A DNA stretch of 44,059 nucleotides. Source: Bacteroidales bacterium (GTDB taxonomy: Bacteria > Bacteroidota > Bacteroidia > Bacteroidales > JAQUTK01). The notes under the pieces are model-generated. The model had not been told where the DNA came from and ran no database searches. It saw only the letters and a program-made list of their open reading frames with translations. Below, piece by piece: positions 25,280 to 33,157 of this stretch (the stretch's first letter is position 1; each line of letters opens with the position of its first letter). The position numbers and the translations under genes are program-made. The stretch covers positions 1-44,059 of the forward strand of contig JAQUTK010000031.1 in assembly GCA_028709785.1 (NCBI GenBank), read 5' to 3'.

Positions 25280-27604
25280 ATGGATGAACATTATTTAAAA
25301 AAGGAACTTTATAAGAGTGTCAGAAAGGATAATAATATATTTGACTTTCTGCAGAGTACCTCTTTGGACGGGGTCTGGTTTTGGGACTTGCAGGCACCTG
25401 AAAACAGATGGCTGAATGCAACATTCTGGAAAGTATTGGGCTATGATCCGGATGAAAAACCTCATCTGTCAGAATCATGGAAAAACGTCATTTTTCCTGA
25501 GGATTGGAGTATTATCTCAAATTGTTTGCAAAAACACTGTGACGGTTGTGAGGATTGTGAAAATCATGTGATCCGGTTTATACATAAAGATGGCTCCACT
25601 GTATGGATGAAGTGTCGTGGCATGGTTGTTACAGATGTGAATGGTCGTCCGAAACGAATGCTTGGCGTATATACCCAGGTTACTGCCTTTAAAAAAGCAG
25701 AACTCGAACTCAAGAGGGCAAACGAAGAGCTGAAACTGGTTAATGATAAATTGAGACAAGTGAGCAGCAATTTTGAAACTTTTTTCAATACTGTTGAAGA
25801 CTTTCTTTTTGTTATGGATCTGCATGGCGACATCATACATGTGAACAGTGAGATGGTGAAACGTTTGGGATATACCGAAGAGGAACTGCAGGGAATGCAT
25901 ATTATGCATGTATATCCCAGTGCTGTACGGATCGAAGCAGGACTTGCCGTGGTTGATGTAGTACAGGGTGTTGCCAAAAATTCACCCATGCCCTTAATTA
26001 CGAAAGAGGGTACTCTGATACCTGTTGAAATGCAGCTTTCGAAAGGTAAGTGGAACTCGGAAGAGGTCTATTTCGGGATTGCAAAAGATGTGACACAACT
26101 CAAATACTCTGAAGAGAAATTCTCAAAAGTTTTTCAGCTAAATCTAACCGCTTGTGCCATGGTGGACAGACAATCAGGGAAATACTTCGATGCCAATCTT
26201 GCGTTTTGTGAGTTGCTGGATATGCAATTAGACGAGATAGTCGGTACTAATTTCCTGAGCCTGCGTGTCATGTCGGAAAAAAGCGTGCAAGAGATTCTTC
26301 TGCTTCTTTCTCAGGAAAAGAGAATTCTCAATTATGAAGTGGAACTGAATGTGTCCGGTAAAAAGAAGAACGTCTTGCTTTCTGTCATGGATATGGATAT
26401 TCTGGATAATCAGATTCGCTTCTTTGTGGTTCATAATGTGACTGATATCCGGATAGCCGAACAGTCTCTTTTCAAGAGTGAAAGAAAATACAAGTTGCTT
26501 TTTGAAACGATGAATTCAGCGTTAATGATGTGCGAGATGATTTATGATGAGAAGGGGAATCCCATCGATTTCAGACATCTTGAGATTAACCCTGCTTTTG
26601 AAGAAATAATGGGATGTAAGGCGAAGGATGTGATTGGTGTTACTGCCCGGGAATTATTCCCCAATCTGGAGGAGTATTGGGTGAATGCTTTTGCCGAACT
26701 GGTAGAAACTGGAGAATCCATAGCATTTGAGTACTATCTGCAAGATCTGAAACGCTTCTTCAATGTCCGGGCTTTTTTACTGCAATCAAATACGTTTGTA
26801 GCGATCTTCTCAGACACAACCGAACGAAGATTGTTTGAAGATGAACTTAAATCCGCCAAGGAAAAAGCGGAAGAGAATGAACGGTTAAAGTCTGCGTTTC
26901 TTGCCAATATGAGTCATGAGATACGTACCCCGATGAATGGTATTCTGGGATTTGCGGATCTGTTGAAGGAGCCGTTGCTAACCGTGCAGGAACAAAATAA
27001 ATACATCAAAATCATTGAGCAGAGTGGTCAGCGAATGCTAAGTATTATCAATGACCTCATCAATATTTCAAAAGTGGAGTCCGGTCAGATGAAACTCTAT
27101 CTTTCGGAAGTAAATGTCAATGAACAACTGGGTTTTGTCTATAATTTCTTCGAACCGGAAGCCGGGAACAAGGGAGTTACATTAACGATTGATTGTCCGC
27201 TACCCGACAATGTGGCCTATATCCTTACCGATAACGAGAAGCTCTATGCGGTGCTGGCCAACCTCATTAAAAATGCCATTAAGTTTTCTGATAGCGGAAC
27301 GGTGTCTATCGGATATGAGGTGCAATCGGATCGGCTTCTGTTTTACGTAAAAGATAGTGGGCCCGGGATTCCGGCTGATAAACTCAACTTAGTTTTTGAA
27401 CGTTTTCTTCAGGTCAATAATGACTTTGCAAAGTCCCATGAAGGAGCTGGATTGGGACTGGCGATTTCCAAGGGATATATCGATTTACTACACGGAGAGA
27501 TTTGGGTTGAGTCGGATGGTGTAAGTGGCTCTCAGTTTTATTTCACATTACCAGCCAAACCTCATGCGAAAAAGAGTACGTACCCTGTACTGAGATCTGA
27601 ATAA
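25280..27604 (+). CDS. Cytoplasmic multi-PAS sensor histidine kinase
   Basis: 774 residues, no membrane segment or signal peptide. Four PAS-like domains fill the first two thirds (about 30-140, 165-275, 280-395 and 400-520); the first has the PAS_3 form (WLNATFWKVLGYDPDE...PEDW) and the second a classic GYTEEELQG motif. The kinase core is intact: HisKA with His-546 in ANMSHEIRTPMNGILGF, N-box LANLIKNAIKFS, G1 box VKDSGPGIP and G2 box GAGLGLAISKG. There is no receiver domain, so its partner response regulator must be elsewhere; none is adjacent. Ligands of the PAS domains cannot be told. It makes a useful contrast with the degenerate kinase at 14771. It converges with the second GH140-like gene. 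Confidence 0.93.
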   Translation: MDEHYLKKELYKSVRKDNNIFDFLQSTSLDGVWFWDLQAPENRWLNATFWKVLGYDPDEKPHLSESWKNVIFPEDWSIISNCLQKHCDGCEDCENHVIRFIHKDGSTVWMKCRGMVVTDVNGRPKRMLGVYTQVTAFKKAELELKRANEELKLVNDKLRQVSSNFETFFNTVEDFLFVMDLHGDIIHVNSEMVKRLGYTEEELQGMHIMHVYPSAVRIEAGLAVVDVVQGVAKNSPMPLITKEGTLIPVEMQLSKGKWNSEEVYFGIAKDVTQLKYSEEKFSKVFQLNLTACAMVDRQSGKYFDANLAFCELLDMQLDEIVGTNFLSLRVMSEKSVQEILLLLSQEKRILNYEVELNVSGKKKNVLLSVMDMDILDNQIRFFVVHNVTDIRIAEQSLFKSERKYKLLFETMNSALMMCEMIYDEKGNPIDFRHLEINPAFEEIMGCKAKDVIGVTARELFPNLEEYWVNAFAELVETGESIAFEYYLQDLKRFFNVRAFLLQSNTFVAIFSDTTERRLFEDELKSAKEKAEENERLKSAFLANMSHEIRTPMNGILGFADLLKEPLLTVQEQNKYIKIIEQSGQRMLSIINDLINISKVESGQMKLYLSEVNVNEQLGFVYNFFEPEAGNKGVTLTIDCPLPDNVAYILTDNEKLYAVLANLIKNAIKFSDSGTVSIGYEVQSDRLLFYVKDSGPGIPADKLNLVFERFLQVNNDFAKSHEGAGLGLAISKGYIDLLHGEIWVESDGVSGSQFYFTLPAKPHAKKSTYPVLRSE

Positions 27605-27638
27605 GAGCAAAACGACGGAGCTACTATTTCGTATCCAC

Positions 27639-27665
27639 GTCATTGCGGGCTTGCCCCGCAATCTC
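27639..27665. repeat. Dispersed palindromic repeat, copy 1
   Basis: GTCATTGCGGGC followed by TTGCCCCGCAATCTC. The arms ATTGCGGG (27642-27649) and CCCGCAAT (27655-27662) pair perfectly around a 5-nt spacer. Near-identical copies lie at 37749-37776 and 39521-39548, all intergenic. Translated, the element gives the RHCGLDPQS-like peptide often seen in spurious bacterial open frames. It lies in the 175-bp gap between two convergent genes. Confidence 0.8.
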
Positions 27666-27779
27666 ATAAGAAGGGGACGAAAAGCCCTGCTTTGTATTCT
27701 ATATTGTTTCTTGCAAGATAGTCTGATGGCATATTTCACCTGAAATCAGACGTATATCCTGTGTCTGAAAAGATACTTC

Positions 27780-29231
27780 TTATTTTCCAGGTGCAGGGTA
27801 TTTCCTGGAAGCATCATCCAATACAAGTACCCAGTCAATCATTTCTCCGGGGGTGGGAGAGAGGAATGTCTGTTCTCCTTTGTTGCTGTAGCTGCCGGCC
27901 GAGGTTGCCTTACCGGTACGCGGGTTATACCACCAGGCCTTAATCTTTTCTCCTTTTATCACATTCATACGCACTGTAAACCTTCGTCCGACAGGCGCGT
28001 AGATCATTGCATAGGTTCCTTCTGTATCTTTTGTGGCTACAAAACGGTAGCGGCCGGCTCCAGGCACAGAGGTCTGCACCCGATCAGTCACAATTACTTC
28101 TTCTGTGGCAGGCACCCGTGTGAAGAAGGGGCGCGATTCGATCAGTTTCCGTCCGAAGAGCATCTGTGCAGCACCGGGTTGTTGAATCGCTTCTTGCCAG
28201 GAGAGCAGCGGATTGTTGATTGGATTACGTTTTGTCGGTTCATACATCTGCCAGACGGAATGATGCCCATACGTATGTCCGAAAGCACCATTGAAGAGAT
28301 CCCAGTACATCGCGCGACGGGCATCAAGTGAGATGGAGTGACCAAACTTATTCGGATTGAAAACTACCGGATGATCTTCGTAGATTGGTTCGCCGTCAAT
28401 CACAGGCTTTGCGGGAGTACGGTTATAGTCGTCCCTCGTTTTTCCATACGACTCATATTCTGTTTCATGTCCGTTTTGTCGCATGTTGAAGTCCAGCCAC
28501 TCTTCCGTATGAAAATACTCTGCCGAACCATGCCATCCGGTCGGATGGAAAGTCTTGAGGTGCGTGTCTCCATCCCCTTTCTCCAGTCCGCGGGCCAAAG
28601 CACGGATCACCTCCTTTTGCGTCTCATTCTCCACGTTACGATCTCCTCCGAGAATCCAGATTACCTGCGCGTCCTTGTACCGCTTCCCCAGAAACTCACC
28701 ATACACTTCCGCGCTGCGTGTATTCAGCAAGGGTTGCTTCCCATCGTGCCAGTAAGTGCCCCAGGATGGAAGGAAGCCGATATATAACCCCAGTTCATTT
28801 GCTCTTTTCACCACATAATCCACGTGGTCCCAATAATCATTATCCGCACCTTCCCGGATGGCAGGCGACTCCGCGTTTTTGTTGGTAAAGGGGAGAAAAC
28901 CGTAAGCATTGGGCTCTTCCACGCCATTAAACTCGGCGATTGCCACAGCCTGTATGACTGTAAATCCCTTTTTGGCACGATCTTTCAGATACAAATCAGC
29001 CTCTTCATTCGTAAGCCGGTGAAACAGTTCCCAGGCGGTATCACCGAGGTAAAAAAAGGGAGTTCCGTCGGCATATTGAAGAAAACGGTGATTGTCAGAA
29101 ACCGTAAGTCTTGACGATCTGAATTCCCGTTGTGATTTGATCGTATGGTTGCTTTTAGCAGTTGTATGCGTTACTGAGAGGCAAAGAAAAGCGCATAAGC
29201 AGATGAGTGTTCCTTTCATTTTTCGTATCAT
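27780..29231 (-). CDS. GH140-like glycosidase (DUF4038 family), copy 2
   Basis: 483 residues with a signal peptide (start at 29231 or at the ATG four codons later, 29219). It is a paralogue of the protein at 7633-9057: both share [27 protein letters not shown] and EPIYEDHP, and the same C-terminal small beta domain ending in DWVLVLD. The catalytic pair should be Asp-197 (GGD) and Glu-281 (DGEP). The two copies differ in many loop positions, for example GGDRNVE here against GGDRPPR, which suggests different substrates and not a recent duplication. It stands alone on the minus strand between a histidine kinase and an amidase. GH140 members remove apiose-linked chains from pectin, but this assignment is not certain. 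Confidence 0.85.
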   Translation of the reverse strand: MIRKMKGTLICLCAFLCLSVTHTTAKSNHTIKSQREFRSSRLTVSDNHRFLQYADGTPFFYLGDTAWELFHRLTNEEADLYLKDRAKKGFTVIQAVAIAEFNGVEEPNAYGFLPFTNKNAESPAIREGADNDYWDHVDYVVKRANELGLYIGFLPSWGTYWHDGKQPLLNTRSAEVYGEFLGKRYKDAQVIWILGGDRNVENETQKEVIRALARGLEKGDGDTHLKTFHPTGWHGSAEYFHTEEWLDFNMRQNGHETEYESYGKTRDDYNRTPAKPVIDGEPIYEDHPVVFNPNKFGHSISLDARRAMYWDLFNGAFGHTYGHHSVWQMYEPTKRNPINNPLLSWQEAIQQPGAAQMLFGRKLIESRPFFTRVPATEEVIVTDRVQTSVPGAGRYRFVATKDTEGTYAMIYAPVGRRFTVRMNVIKGEKIKAWWYNPRTGKATSAGSYSNKGEQTFLSPTPGEMIDWVLVLDDASRKYPAPGK

Positions 29232-29359
29232 TTAGAGGTTGGTATAAGACGTAGATTGTTATATAATCGCAAAGAAAGTCATTTTTTCTATTCTTGCTCT
29301 CTGAATAAGCGATAAATTACGTTCCTTTGTTAGATATAATCATAGAATCTTTTAGTCTG

Positions 29360-30427
29360 ATGAGAGGAGTAGCCTGTTTTTGTACGTTCATATTTTTGTT
29401 TTTGTTCATCTTTACAGAAGTCTCTGCACAACAGGATACTGCAACACCTCTTCAGAGCGAGGGCATCTATGCATTTCTCAAACGCAACAACCGGGAAGGA
29501 CAGACATACTATAAAGAGTTTTTAAAGCTCAATCAGAAAAAGCTGGGGAAGAATCAGTCGTTGAAGAGGGGTGTAAGTTATCTCCTGCCTCCTCTGAAAG
29601 GATCGGATGCAGTATCTCAAAAATCATCCAATACGTCTGAGAATACAAAGAAGCAAGCTGCCGGCAAGAAATCAGCTGCCAAACCGAAAAACGTATATGA
29701 ACCCCTGTTTGGTTTGGATAAGTCGCACGTCCCTATAACCTCCAATGTGTTGAGCGATGCCTGCTTTTATGTGGTCAGCGGACATGGCGGTCCTGATCCG
29801 GGAGCAATCTGTGAGATCAATGGTCATGAGTTGCACGAGGACGAATATGCCTATGATGTAGCCTTGCGGTTGTCGCGTCAGTTACTGTCACTCGGTGCGA
29901 CAGTGCGTATAATTATTCAGGATGAAGAAGATGGAATCCGCAGTGACCGTTATCTGGAAAACAGCAAACGGGAGACCTGCATGGGCGATCCGATCCCTTT
30001 AAGTCAGGTGGAACGGCTTCAGCAGCGGTGCGATAAGATCAACTCACTCTATGCCGCCGATCGTACTAAATTCAACTATTGCCGCTCGATCTTTATTCAT
30101 GTGGATAGCCGGAAGCCCGAACGTCAGCTCGATGTCTTTTTCTATCATTTTGACGGTTCGTCCAAAAGCATCCGGCTAGCGGAGACGATGAACCAAACCT
30201 TTGAATCCCGATATGCGAGGTATCAACCCAACCGTGGCTTTACAGGTACTCTTGGTCCGCGCGATCTGTTTGTTCTTGAAAAATCCAATCCACCCGGCGT
30301 GCTCGTCGAACTCGGCAACTTCCACAACAAGAGAGACCAGCAGCGGATCATCATGAGTCTCAACCGGCAAACCGTTGCTCTGTGGTTTGCGGATGGATTC
30401 GTGAAGGATCATGCCAAAAAGAGATAA
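29360..30427 (+). CDS. N-acetylmuramoyl-L-alanine amidase (Amidase_3)
   Basis: 355 residues from the ATG before RGVACFCTF; an upstream TTG at 29327 keeps the frame but overlaps a promoter-like TTCCTTTG and is unlikely. A signal peptide ends near VSAQ. A LysM-like segment (GIYAFLKRNN...YLLPP) covers about residues 35-80, then a low-complexity Lys/Ala/Ser linker, then the zinc amidase domain from about residue 130. Likely zinc ligands are His-142 in SGHGGPDPGA, the Glu in HEDEYAYD and the His in IHVDS, with a catalytic Glu in VLVELGNFHN. The enzyme cuts the amide between muramic acid and the stem peptide in the periplasm, typically for cell separation. It is monocistronic. Confidence 0.93.
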   Translation: MRGVACFCTFIFLFLFIFTEVSAQQDTATPLQSEGIYAFLKRNNREGQTYYKEFLKLNQKKLGKNQSLKRGVSYLLPPLKGSDAVSQKSSNTSENTKKQAAGKKSAAKPKNVYEPLFGLDKSHVPITSNVLSDACFYVVSGHGGPDPGAICEINGHELHEDEYAYDVALRLSRQLLSLGATVRIIIQDEEDGIRSDRYLENSKRETCMGDPIPLSQVERLQQRCDKINSLYAADRTKFNYCRSIFIHVDSRKPERQLDVFFYHFDGSSKSIRLAETMNQTFESRYARYQPNRGFTGTLGPRDLFVLEKSNPPGVLVELGNFHNKRDQQRIIMSLNRQTVALWFADGFVKDHAKKR

Positions 30428-30478
30428 TCCCTCCCAGATAACCTCCTACAGGGAACTGTACCCGTTTGAAAAAACATA

Positions 30479-30524
30479 AGGACGTTTGGATCGTTTCACA
30501 GTCGTGAAACGATCCAGACGTCCT
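30479..30524. terminator. Long hairpin after the amidase gene
   Basis: A 20-bp stem with a single G-T pair (30479-30498 with 30505-30524) and a 6-nt loop. It lies 51 bp past the amidase stop. The run of A before it gives a T tract only on the minus strand, so it may act in both directions or stabilise the messenger end. Confidence 0.6.
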
Positions 30525-30568
30525 GATGAAATCTAAAAGCCTTCAGGTTGTTTGTGGCGATGGATAAG

Positions 30569-30628
30569 CATCCGATCGCGCGTGCATAGGCATCTGTTTC
30601 GTCAAATGTTCGGATGTTTTTTTATTTT
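30569..30628 (+). terminator. Second terminator-like structure before the unknown exported protein
   Basis: CATCCGA (30569-30575) pairs with TCGGATG (30610-30616) around a 34-nt loop, followed by TTTTTTTATTTT. The T tract is the best in this 452-bp gap. The loop contains a GATCGCGCGTGC segment with its own pairing potential. Confidence 0.5.
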
Positions 30629-30663
30629 CATTTTTATTCTTTTTGAAAATATCCTCTGATTTA

Positions 30664-30695
30664 TTTGTTTTATAAAGACTTCTCCTGTAAGTTTG
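30664..30695 (+). promoter_or_regulatory. Distal promoter of the unknown exported protein
   Basis: TTTG at 30664-30667 and TAAGTTTG at 30688-30695, spaced 20 bp, fit the Bacteroidetes consensus on both elements. The start near 30701 would leave a leader of about 180 nt, long for this window. Confidence 0.7.
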
Positions 30696-30839
30696 TATTT
30701 AAACCGTTGAAAAGAGATGATAAGTCTCATTAATCCATGAATAAGGAAACGTGTGATTATTCATAGAATGAACTGATGTCTGGAAGTAGTGTTATTGATG
30801 CAACAGTAAGTAGATATTAACTCACCATTAAAGAGTGCC

Positions 30840-30847
30840 TACGTTTG
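30840..30847 (+). promoter_or_regulatory. Proximal -7 box of the unknown exported protein
   Basis: TACGTTTG matches TAnnTTTG and would give a leader of about 27 nt. The -33 site is poor, so this would be the weaker or regulated promoter of the pair. Confidence 0.4.
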
Positions 30848-30879
30848 TATAAGCATTCTTTGATTAAACTTTCAAAAGA

Positions 30880-31650
30880 ATGAAAAACAATGTATTTCTA
30901 ATTGGCATACTCATTTTGCTGAGCCAGAGTATGCATGTACAAAGTGACTTACAAAAGGAAGCAAAACAAGAAGGAAAAGAATTACAAGACAGACTTACCT
31001 CTGTCTTAAAGTCAGATAGCATCGATAAAAAAGAAGGTTTTGATTTTTCTTCAAAGACAAACGACTGGATGATTAAATCGACGAAAGAAAAGCTGGAAAT
31101 TAATCAATCGATAGAGAATCGTTTCGTGCATTGGAGTATGGATTTACTGCATTGGCGTGGAAAAACCTATTATTTGGCTGTGTCACCACTGGCTTCCATT
31201 ACTGATTATCAAAATTTATACAAAGACAAACATGTCTTGAAACAATTGAGATCCGTTTATGGGCACAAAGACAAAGAGTATCAGGCTGAATGGATATTGG
31301 GCGACGATATGCAACTCTACTTGGCGAATATCAACTTATATATGAACAAAGACTCTTTGAATATGATTTTTCCAGGGAACATGCAATATACAAAAATGGA
31401 AACCTTTACCGGAGAGAAATACAATTCCAATGATACTATCTGGGCAAAAGAAAAGTATCAATTGTATGGATATAAAGAAAATCCTTGTGGCGTGATGCCG
31501 GCAAAATGGGTGAATCAAGCACTGTACTTTAAGGCTGCAAGCGGTGAAAGCAATTATCTGAAGGCAGTTCTTGAGCCTTACTACAAAATGAATTTCAAAA
31601 ATGGAAAAGTAATGGCTGTTGACGTGGTCAAGCCGACAAAAATGAATTGA
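30880..31650 (+). CDS. Exported protein of unknown function
   Basis: 256 residues with a short signal peptide-like start (NNVFLIGILILLSQSMHVQ). The mature part begins with a charged, probably helical stretch (SDLQKEAKQEGKELQDRL) and continues with many aromatic residues and charged loops. No cysteine motif, HExxH or other catalytic pattern is visible and I do not recognise the family. It has two candidate promoters and an unusually long leader, so expression may be controlled. It converges with the DUF4153 gene, 24 bp apart. It is AT-richer than the glycosidase genes around it, which could indicate later arrival. A periplasmic or outer-membrane-associated location is inferred from the signal only. 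Confidence 0.75.
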   Translation: MKNNVFLIGILILLSQSMHVQSDLQKEAKQEGKELQDRLTSVLKSDSIDKKEGFDFSSKTNDWMIKSTKEKLEINQSIENRFVHWSMDLLHWRGKTYYLAVSPLASITDYQNLYKDKHVLKQLRSVYGHKDKEYQAEWILGDDMQLYLANINLYMNKDSLNMIFPGNMQYTKMETFTGEKYNSNDTIWAKEKYQLYGYKENPCGVMPAKWVNQALYFKAASGESNYLKAVLEPYYKMNFKNGKVMAVDVVKPTKMN

Positions 31651-31674
31651 TTATTAATACGATCGAATCCCCTC

Positions 31675-32922
31675 TTAGTGATAACCAAAGAAAGCAGGCA
31701 AGAGGAAGATGACAAACAGTGCATAGATCAGGTACACAGGCATGAAACGAGCGACAGCGTGATCGATAATCTCCGGAGACTTTTTCTGAAGGTAACACTC
31801 CAGCAAGCTCTTTGCTATGAATATCAGGTGTATAAATATCAACGCATTGGACAAGATAACAACCACCCGGTTGGGAGTGATTCCCTGCAGAATCCTGGTT
31901 CCCATGGCATACAAGGCGATGCCGTCTGCGATGATAGCCAATACAGCCAGTGCAAACAGCGCCAAGACATTCCAGTCTCTCGATTTCTCTTTGTCGAGTT
32001 CGGAGATCGAAAAGATGATGATCGCCATGACTCCTAAAAGCATTCCATTAAACATGATCAGGGCATCTCTGTCTTTGGTGAGGCTACTGGTGGAGAAGAG
32101 GAGTGAGCCGAGGTACATCATCAGCGAAACCAGTACAAACGGCATAAAAACCTTAGCAATGACAGGCGCTATCTTGTTGGTGAGGTCGGGATGGATCCTT
32201 ATCAGATATAAGGTGCCAACCGGAATGGCTGCCAAACCGAATACAATGACATAATGAACATAAAATTGGCTTAAGTTTATTCCAATGGCCTGAAACAAGC
32301 CAAGTGATAGTCCGACCAGTATCCCGCCAGCCAGCAATAGCAGACCGCCCATAATGATAAATTCTCCATTGAAACGTATGTATTCCATGCGTCTTTCCAG
32401 ATTCTTATAGTCCAGAGCCATGAAAGAGAGGCCAAACAGTACCCACAGCAAAAGACCGTTATGAATGTGAATCATGGCAATAGAATCATTATAGCCGGGA
32501 GGAGGCAATAGATTGGCATAGACAACCAGTGCGGCAATAATCAGGGAGTAAGAGATCCAGACCCGCAGATTTCTGATTTTGTGGACATACAGCATGTAGA
32601 GTATCATACCGTTAAATACGATCGCAGTCATGTTTCTGAAGAAGAATATATCTGATTTGATCGAATCTATAAAATCGGGAAGTTTGATCAGAAGTCCGGT
32701 CAGTAATGCCAAAGCAATCACAATATATAATTCGGATAAGTGAAAATCCTTCCGTTCGGTTTTCTTTCCGTAAGAGAGGCGAATCTTCCATATATGCACC
32801 AGCTCGGTGTCATAGTTGTCTGCGATCTCATTAAAAGAGCGCGTAAACTCGTTTTTGTCTTTCCGGTAAAGCTCTTCCAGAACTTCCGGCTCATGGATGT
32901 GCTGAACAATCTTGTCTTTCAT
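31675..32922 (-). CDS. DUF4153-family multi-pass membrane protein
   Basis: 415 residues. The first 60 or so are hydrophilic (MKDKIVQHIHEPEVLEELYRK...FNEIADNYDTELVHIWKIRL), followed by about ten hydrophobic helices to the end. The pattern matches the DUF4153 inner-membrane family of Bacteroidetes. The biochemical function is unknown. The hydrophilic N-terminus probably lies in the cytoplasm. It is the only gene of its transcript: it converges with the unknown exported protein, and the GH97 gene diverges 235 bp away. That gap shows a -7 box for GH97 but no clear minus-strand promoter. Confidence 0.85.
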   Translation of the reverse strand: MKDKIVQHIHEPEVLEELYRKDKNEFTRSFNEIADNYDTELVHIWKIRLSYGKKTERKDFHLSELYIVIALALLTGLLIKLPDFIDSIKSDIFFFRNMTAIVFNGMILYMLYVHKIRNLRVWISYSLIIAALVVYANLLPPPGYNDSIAMIHIHNGLLLWVLFGLSFMALDYKNLERRMEYIRFNGEFIIMGGLLLLAGGILVGLSLGLFQAIGINLSQFYVHYVIVFGLAAIPVGTLYLIRIHPDLTNKIAPVIAKVFMPFVLVSLMMYLGSLLFSTSSLTKDRDALIMFNGMLLGVMAIIIFSISELDKEKSRDWNVLALFALAVLAIIADGIALYAMGTRILQGITPNRVVVILSNALIFIHLIFIAKSLLECYLQKKSPEIIDHAVARFMPVYLIYALFVIFLLPAFFGYH

Positions 32923-33117
32923 TCGGATAAGGATTTAAATTGTTGTCTAATAACGGATTTTCGCTTTCTTTTATTGCAAGGAGATCAGTCTATTATGCTT
33001 ATTAAAAACCTTTATCCACGTAAAGAAAAGAGGTAGGTCTGTCCGCTTTTCTGCCTGTTGGGAAGAAACTAAGACTAATTTGGCGCAAAAGTGTACAGTG
33101 GCAACAATTTATCGTAC

Positions 33118-33125
33118 TACTTTTG
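33118..33125 (+). promoter_or_regulatory. -7 box of the GH97 gene
   Basis: TACTTTTG fits TAnnTTTG and lies 32 bp before the ATG. The -33 position lacks TTTG, as for several other glycosidase promoters in this window. Confidence 0.5.
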
Positions 33126-33157
33126 CCGATAGTTACTGAATCAACATGAACTAAATT

